Positions 6,877 through 10,419 of a DNA stretch of 10,419 bases are shown here, piece after piece. This DNA comes from Georgenia sp. Lineage in GTDB: Bacteria > Actinomycetota > Actinomycetes > Actinomycetales > Actinomycetaceae. The stretch spans positions 1 to 10,419 of the forward strand of contig DAHVRG010000004.1 in NCBI GenBank assembly GCA_027322565.1, in the 5' to 3' direction. Below the pieces are notes generated by a model. It saw only the letters and a program-made list of their open reading frames with translations. It had not been told where the DNA came from and ran no database searches. Each line of letters opens with the position of its first letter. The first letter of the stretch is position 1. Both the position numbers and the translations under genes were made by a program.

Positions 6877-8135
6877 TGGGCGAGTACGTCACCTACGAGG
6901 GCCGGCACCACCCGCACATCGGCTACGACCCCTGCCCCGGCTCGCAGGACGGAACCGCCCTGCTCGCGGACCAGCTCGGCGCCTTCGCCGGCAAGGTCGA
7001 CGAGCTCCGTGCCTTCCTCGAGGGCGGCCGCCACGACATCCACGACGCCGGCTGGGCGGGGGAGAACAGGCGCGCATTCCGGGAGACGATGGTCGAGTTC
7101 CCACAGCTGCTCGTCAGGGTGGTCGGTGCGTTCACCGACGCCGAGCACGCGGTCCGTGACTGGGGCGAGGAGCTCTCGTACTTCCAGGCCCGCAGCATGA
7201 TGCTGGACGAGGACCTGGGCAACGCCCGCGCGCGACTGGCCATGGCCGAGGACGCCCAGCAGGCCTACCAGGCGGGGGAGGACCAGCGGCAGTGGAGCCG
7301 GGAGCAGCGCGCTGAGCTCACCCGTCTGGACGACGAGCGGGAGCTCGCCCTCGATGCCGTCGCCGAGGTCGAGCAGAGGATCAGCGACCTCGAGTCGGAG
7401 TACCGCGAACGGGCCGAGGACGTCGGCAGTCGGATCAACGCCGCTGGTGACGAGGCGTGGGGAGGCAGCCTGTGGGACGCCATCGGTGACTTCTTCGACG
7501 ACATCGGCGACTGGATCGAGGACTCCTTCATCGGGGACATCGCCCGGTTCCTCGCACCGATCGCCGCCTGGATCAGCAAGTGGGGAGGCTTCGTGGCCGC
7601 CGGCCTGGCGGCCCTCGGCGGGGCGGCGCTGCTCGTCTTCCCGCCGGCCGCCCCGTTCCTCCTCGGCGGCGCGGCCATCGTCGGCGGGGTCTCGACCGCG
7701 GCGGACGCGACCCTGGCCGCGGCCGGGCATGCGGGCTGGGGACCGGTCGGGCTCGGGATGCTCACCTTCGGTCTCGGGAAGGCCGCGGCCGCGGCCAGCT
7801 CGCACGTCGTCCGCATGTACAAGGCCTCGGGGCGCGGCGACGAGCTCGTCCGGGTCAAGACGCCCCTGGGCACCTACGAGTACCTGCCCACGATGCTCGA
7901 CGCGAAGGAGCTGCACCGCCACGAGCTGACGTGGCGGATGGTCCGCCTCAAGGGCGCGCAGGCGGAGTGGAGCATCAGCGGCTACCGGCTCGGGGACACC
8001 GTCACCGGCATGCTCGAGGACGAGACCGCGCCCGACGTCGAGGGCCGGTACACGGGGTACGCGGGCACCGACCCGTGGGACCTGCCGCCGAACACCGCCT
8101 ACCTCGAGGTCGAGGACGGGGAGCTGGTCAAGTGA
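6876..8135 (+). CDS. WXG-domain protein with coiled coil and glycine-rich hydrophobic core, candidate T7SS effector
   Basis: A 419-residue protein; the ATG overlaps the previous stop and has GAGGG at 6861-6865. Residues about 25-110 form a WXG100-like helical hairpin with the turn WAG at 60-62, followed by AFRETM. Residues about 101-185 are a strongly charged coiled coil (many E, R and Q). Residues about 195-235 are amphipathic and Trp-rich (GDWIEDSFIGDI). Residues about 238-305 are hydrophobic and rich in Gly and Ala, with glycine-zipper spacing, enough for two membrane helices. The C-terminal 115 residues (306-419) are polar, probably beta-rich, and not recognised; LHRHE at 346-350 is noted, but no catalytic set is clear. 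This order (secretion domain, coiled coil, hydrophobic core, variable tail) is that of polymorphic T7SS toxins, so a secreted effector is inferred. A structural or tether protein is the alternative. Confidence 0.8.
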   Translation: MGEYVTYEGRHHPHIGYDPCPGSQDGTALLADQLGAFAGKVDELRAFLEGGRHDIHDAGWAGENRRAFRETMVEFPQLLVRVVGAFTDAEHAVRDWGEELSYFQARSMMLDEDLGNARARLAMAEDAQQAYQAGEDQRQWSREQRAELTRLDDERELALDAVAEVEQRISDLESEYRERAEDVGSRINAAGDEAWGGSLWDAIGDFFDDIGDWIEDSFIGDIARFLAPIAAWISKWGGFVAAGLAALGGAALLVFPPAAPFLLGGAAIVGGVSTAADATLAAAGHAGWGPVGLGMLTFGLGKAAAAASSHVVRMYKASGRGDELVRVKTPLGTYEYLPTMLDAKELHRHELTWRMVRLKGAQAEWSISGYRLGDTVTGMLEDETAPDVEGRYTGYAGTDPWDLPPNTAYLEVEDGELVK

Positions 8136-9214
8136 GCGCCTCCCGCACCGTCGCGGCGCCGGACGGGGCGGCGGCAGACCGCTGGGAGGTCCTGCTCGCC
8201 ACGCCCGCCGACGTCGGGGACTTCGGGCTCCACCAGGACGTCGAGGTGGCGGCCGCCACCTTCCGCCGCCGGCTCGCGGAGACGCTCGGACCCGAGCGGG
8301 CCGCCGAGGTGGGGCCGGAGGCCGAGCACCAGTTCCGCCAGGCCCGTGCCGGGCTCGTCGGCGCCCCGCTGGTGTGGAGCGGCTTCGTGCTCGTCGGGAC
8401 GGCCGCCGCCGCAGGCGTGGACCGCCCGGAGCAACCCGCGGCCGGGAGCGACGGCGAGCCGGCGGGGGACGCCGTCGGGGCCGACGCCGTCCTCATCTCC
8501 CTCTCGGTCGGGGTGCAGGAGTTCGCACCACCTCCGGCGTCGGTACCGGTGGACGCGCAGACGCTGCTCAGCCGCGCCCTCACGGTGCAGCACGGCCCCG
8601 ACGCGCGCATCCACCTCGTGACCTACGGGGACGTCGCGGGCGTGGCGACGGTGCGCGCCGTCGAGCACGACGTCGCCGGGACCTCGCTCGGTGCGGTGGA
8701 GTTCGCGCCTGACTCCCCGCCCGCTCACTACCTGCTCGTCGAGATCGCCCTCCTCTTCCCCGACGCCGGCGCGATCGCCACGGTCACCGCCGCCACACCG
8801 AACGGCGCCGCGCTCGACGAGGCGGCGCTCCTCGCCGGGAGCATCGCCCACACGGTCCGGCTCCGGTCGGCGGACGCGACGGGAGCGGAGGCTGCGGTGC
8901 GGGCGGTGCTGCCGGACGGGCGGACGCTGCCCGACGGCGTGACCGTGCTCGGCAGGTCGCCGCACGCACCGGGCAGCGTGCGGGTGGACCGGGCGGTCAC
9001 GGTGCCCGACCCGGCGGTCTCCCGCACCCACGCGCTGCTCCACCTGGCCGCCGGGCGGGCGCGGGTCACGGACCTCGGCTCGACCAACGGCACGACGGTC
9101 CGCCGCGCCGGCGGGCAGACCGTGCATGCGGCACCGGGCACGGAGCTCGAGGTCGCCGCCGGTGACGAGATCCGGCTCGCGGAGTACGTCATCCGGATCG
9201 TCTCCGCGCGCTGA
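8132..9214 (+). CDS. Soluble FHA-domain protein with an unrecognised N-terminal region
   Basis: A 360-residue protein starting at GTG inside the previous stop (GTGA, 4-base overlap), with GGGGAG at 8118-8123 as ribosome site. There is no signal peptide or convincing membrane helix. Residues 1-245 match no family I can name. They run from a charged N-terminus and an Ala-rich helix through a loop near 97-118 to alternating strand-like stretches ending in LLVEIALLFPDAGAIATVTA (201-220) and a helix. That last part is reminiscent of small alpha/beta folds seen in other actinobacterial secretion loci, but this is weak. The FHA domain is about 255-357, with GR at 274-275, the canonical SRTH at 297-300 and STNGT at 317-321. 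Its coupling to the candidate effector suggests a dedicated adaptor, chaperone or phospho-gated regulator. An immunity role is possible but unproven. Confidence 0.82.
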   Translation: MSASRTVAAPDGAAADRWEVLLATPADVGDFGLHQDVEVAAATFRRRLAETLGPERAAEVGPEAEHQFRQARAGLVGAPLVWSGFVLVGTAAAAGVDRPEQPAAGSDGEPAGDAVGADAVLISLSVGVQEFAPPPASVPVDAQTLLSRALTVQHGPDARIHLVTYGDVAGVATVRAVEHDVAGTSLGAVEFAPDSPPAHYLLVEIALLFPDAGAIATVTAATPNGAALDEAALLAGSIAHTVRLRSADATGAEAAVRAVLPDGRTLPDGVTVLGRSPHAPGSVRVDRAVTVPDPAVSRTHALLHLAAGRARVTDLGSTNGTTVRRAGGQTVHAAPGTELEVAAGDEIRLAEYVIRIVSAR

Positions 9215-9225
9215 CCCGACCGTCC

Positions 9226-9259
9226 GGCGGGTGCCGTGGGTGCGTCGTCGCCGCCCGCC
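9226..9259 (+). terminator. Weak hairpin after the last secretion-locus gene
   Basis: GGCGGGTG (9226-9233) can pair with CGCCCGCC (9252-9259) over 8 positions including one G-U, leaving an 18-base loop. It starts 12 bases after the stop of the FHA gene and ends before the leader-peptide -10 element, so it is placed as a terminator would be. The long loop and lack of a T-run make it uncertain. Confidence 0.3.
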
Positions 9260-9269
9260 TGATGTGCGC

Positions 9270-9275
9270 TAGAGT
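9270..9275 (+). promoter_or_regulatory. -10 element of the leuA leader transcript
   Basis: TAGAGT fits the actinobacterial TAnnnT -10 consensus and lies seven bases before the GTG at 9283, so the transcript would begin at or one base before that codon, giving a leaderless leader mRNA. No good -35 hexamer is seen 17-18 bases upstream, which is common in these organisms. Confidence 0.6.
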
Positions 9276-9282
9276 CTCACCC

Positions 9283-9314
9283 GTGGATGCACGGAGCCTT
9301 CTCCTCCTTCGCTG

Positions 9315-9333
<19 letters not shown>
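9283..9333 (+). CDS. leuA leader peptide with four consecutive leucine codons
   Basis: A 16-codon frame, GTG to TGA, encoding VDARSLLLLRCRGEAN. The four Leu codons in a row (9298-9309, CTT CTC CTC CTT), directly upstream of leuA, are the signature of a leucine-sensing leader peptide: ribosome stalling on scarce Leu-tRNA would change folding of the RNA beyond. The GTG start is preferred because it sits at the predicted transcription start and no ribosome site is visible. An in-frame ATG at 9262 would give 23 residues but lies upstream of the -10 element. Leader-peptide control of leuA is established in other actinobacteria; for this gene it is inferred from sequence alone. Confidence 0.78.

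Positions 9334-10419
<1,086 letters not shown>

Noticed and set aside
9262..9282. ATG start giving a 23-residue leuA leader peptide
   Set aside because: It lies upstream of the -10 element that best explains a leaderless transcript, and no ribosome site precedes it.

Overview
This window is very GC-rich DNA whose codons almost always end in G or C. With three-domain FtsK/EccC-type ATPase, Esx-family and FHA-domain genes, and a leuA of actinobacterial type behind a leaderless leucine leader peptide, it points to a high-GC actinobacterium. Micrococcales is my best guess from the overall look of the proteins; the genus cannot be read from the sequence. All supported genes lie on the + strand, and there is no gene-free stretch longer than about 190 bases.

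Layout. (1) 1-3234: the C-terminal 1077 residues of a type VII secretion (T7SS) EccC/EssC-like motor with three P-loop ATPase domains; its N-terminus lies outside the window. (2) 3386-3682: a 98-residue Esx/WXG100-like protein that has no tryptophan, bracketed by regulatory-looking structure: a GGGGAG/CTCCCC/GGGGAG element upstream and a 16-bp stem-loop just after its stop. (3) 3756-5015 and 5016-6395: two abutting paralogous membrane proteins, each with about four N-terminal membrane helices, a linker and a cytoplasmic C-terminal FHA domain. (4) 6568-9214: a tightly coupled three-gene set (overlaps of 1 and 4 bases): a small helical Esx-like protein, a 419-residue protein with a true WAG motif, a coiled coil and a glycine/alanine-rich hydrophobic core (a candidate secreted effector), and a soluble protein with a novel N-terminal region and a C-terminal FHA domain. 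(5) 9283-9333: a 16-codon leader peptide with four consecutive Leu codons and an attenuator-like stem, followed by (6) leuA, 2-isopropylmalate synthase, 9400 to the window end (first 340 residues).

How it may work together. The motor, the Esx protein, the FHA membrane proteins and the WXG-fused protein fit a compact T7SS-like locus. The ATPase would recognise and move Esx-type substrates. Three separate FHA (phosphothreonine-binding) modules suggest that assembly or substrate delivery is gated by Ser/Thr phosphorylation. No EccB, EccD, EccE, mycosin, YukD or EsaA-like gene is visible, so this is either part of a larger cluster or a divergent minimal system. leuA is an unrelated housekeeping neighbour with its own promoter and leader, and marks the right-hand border of the secretion locus.
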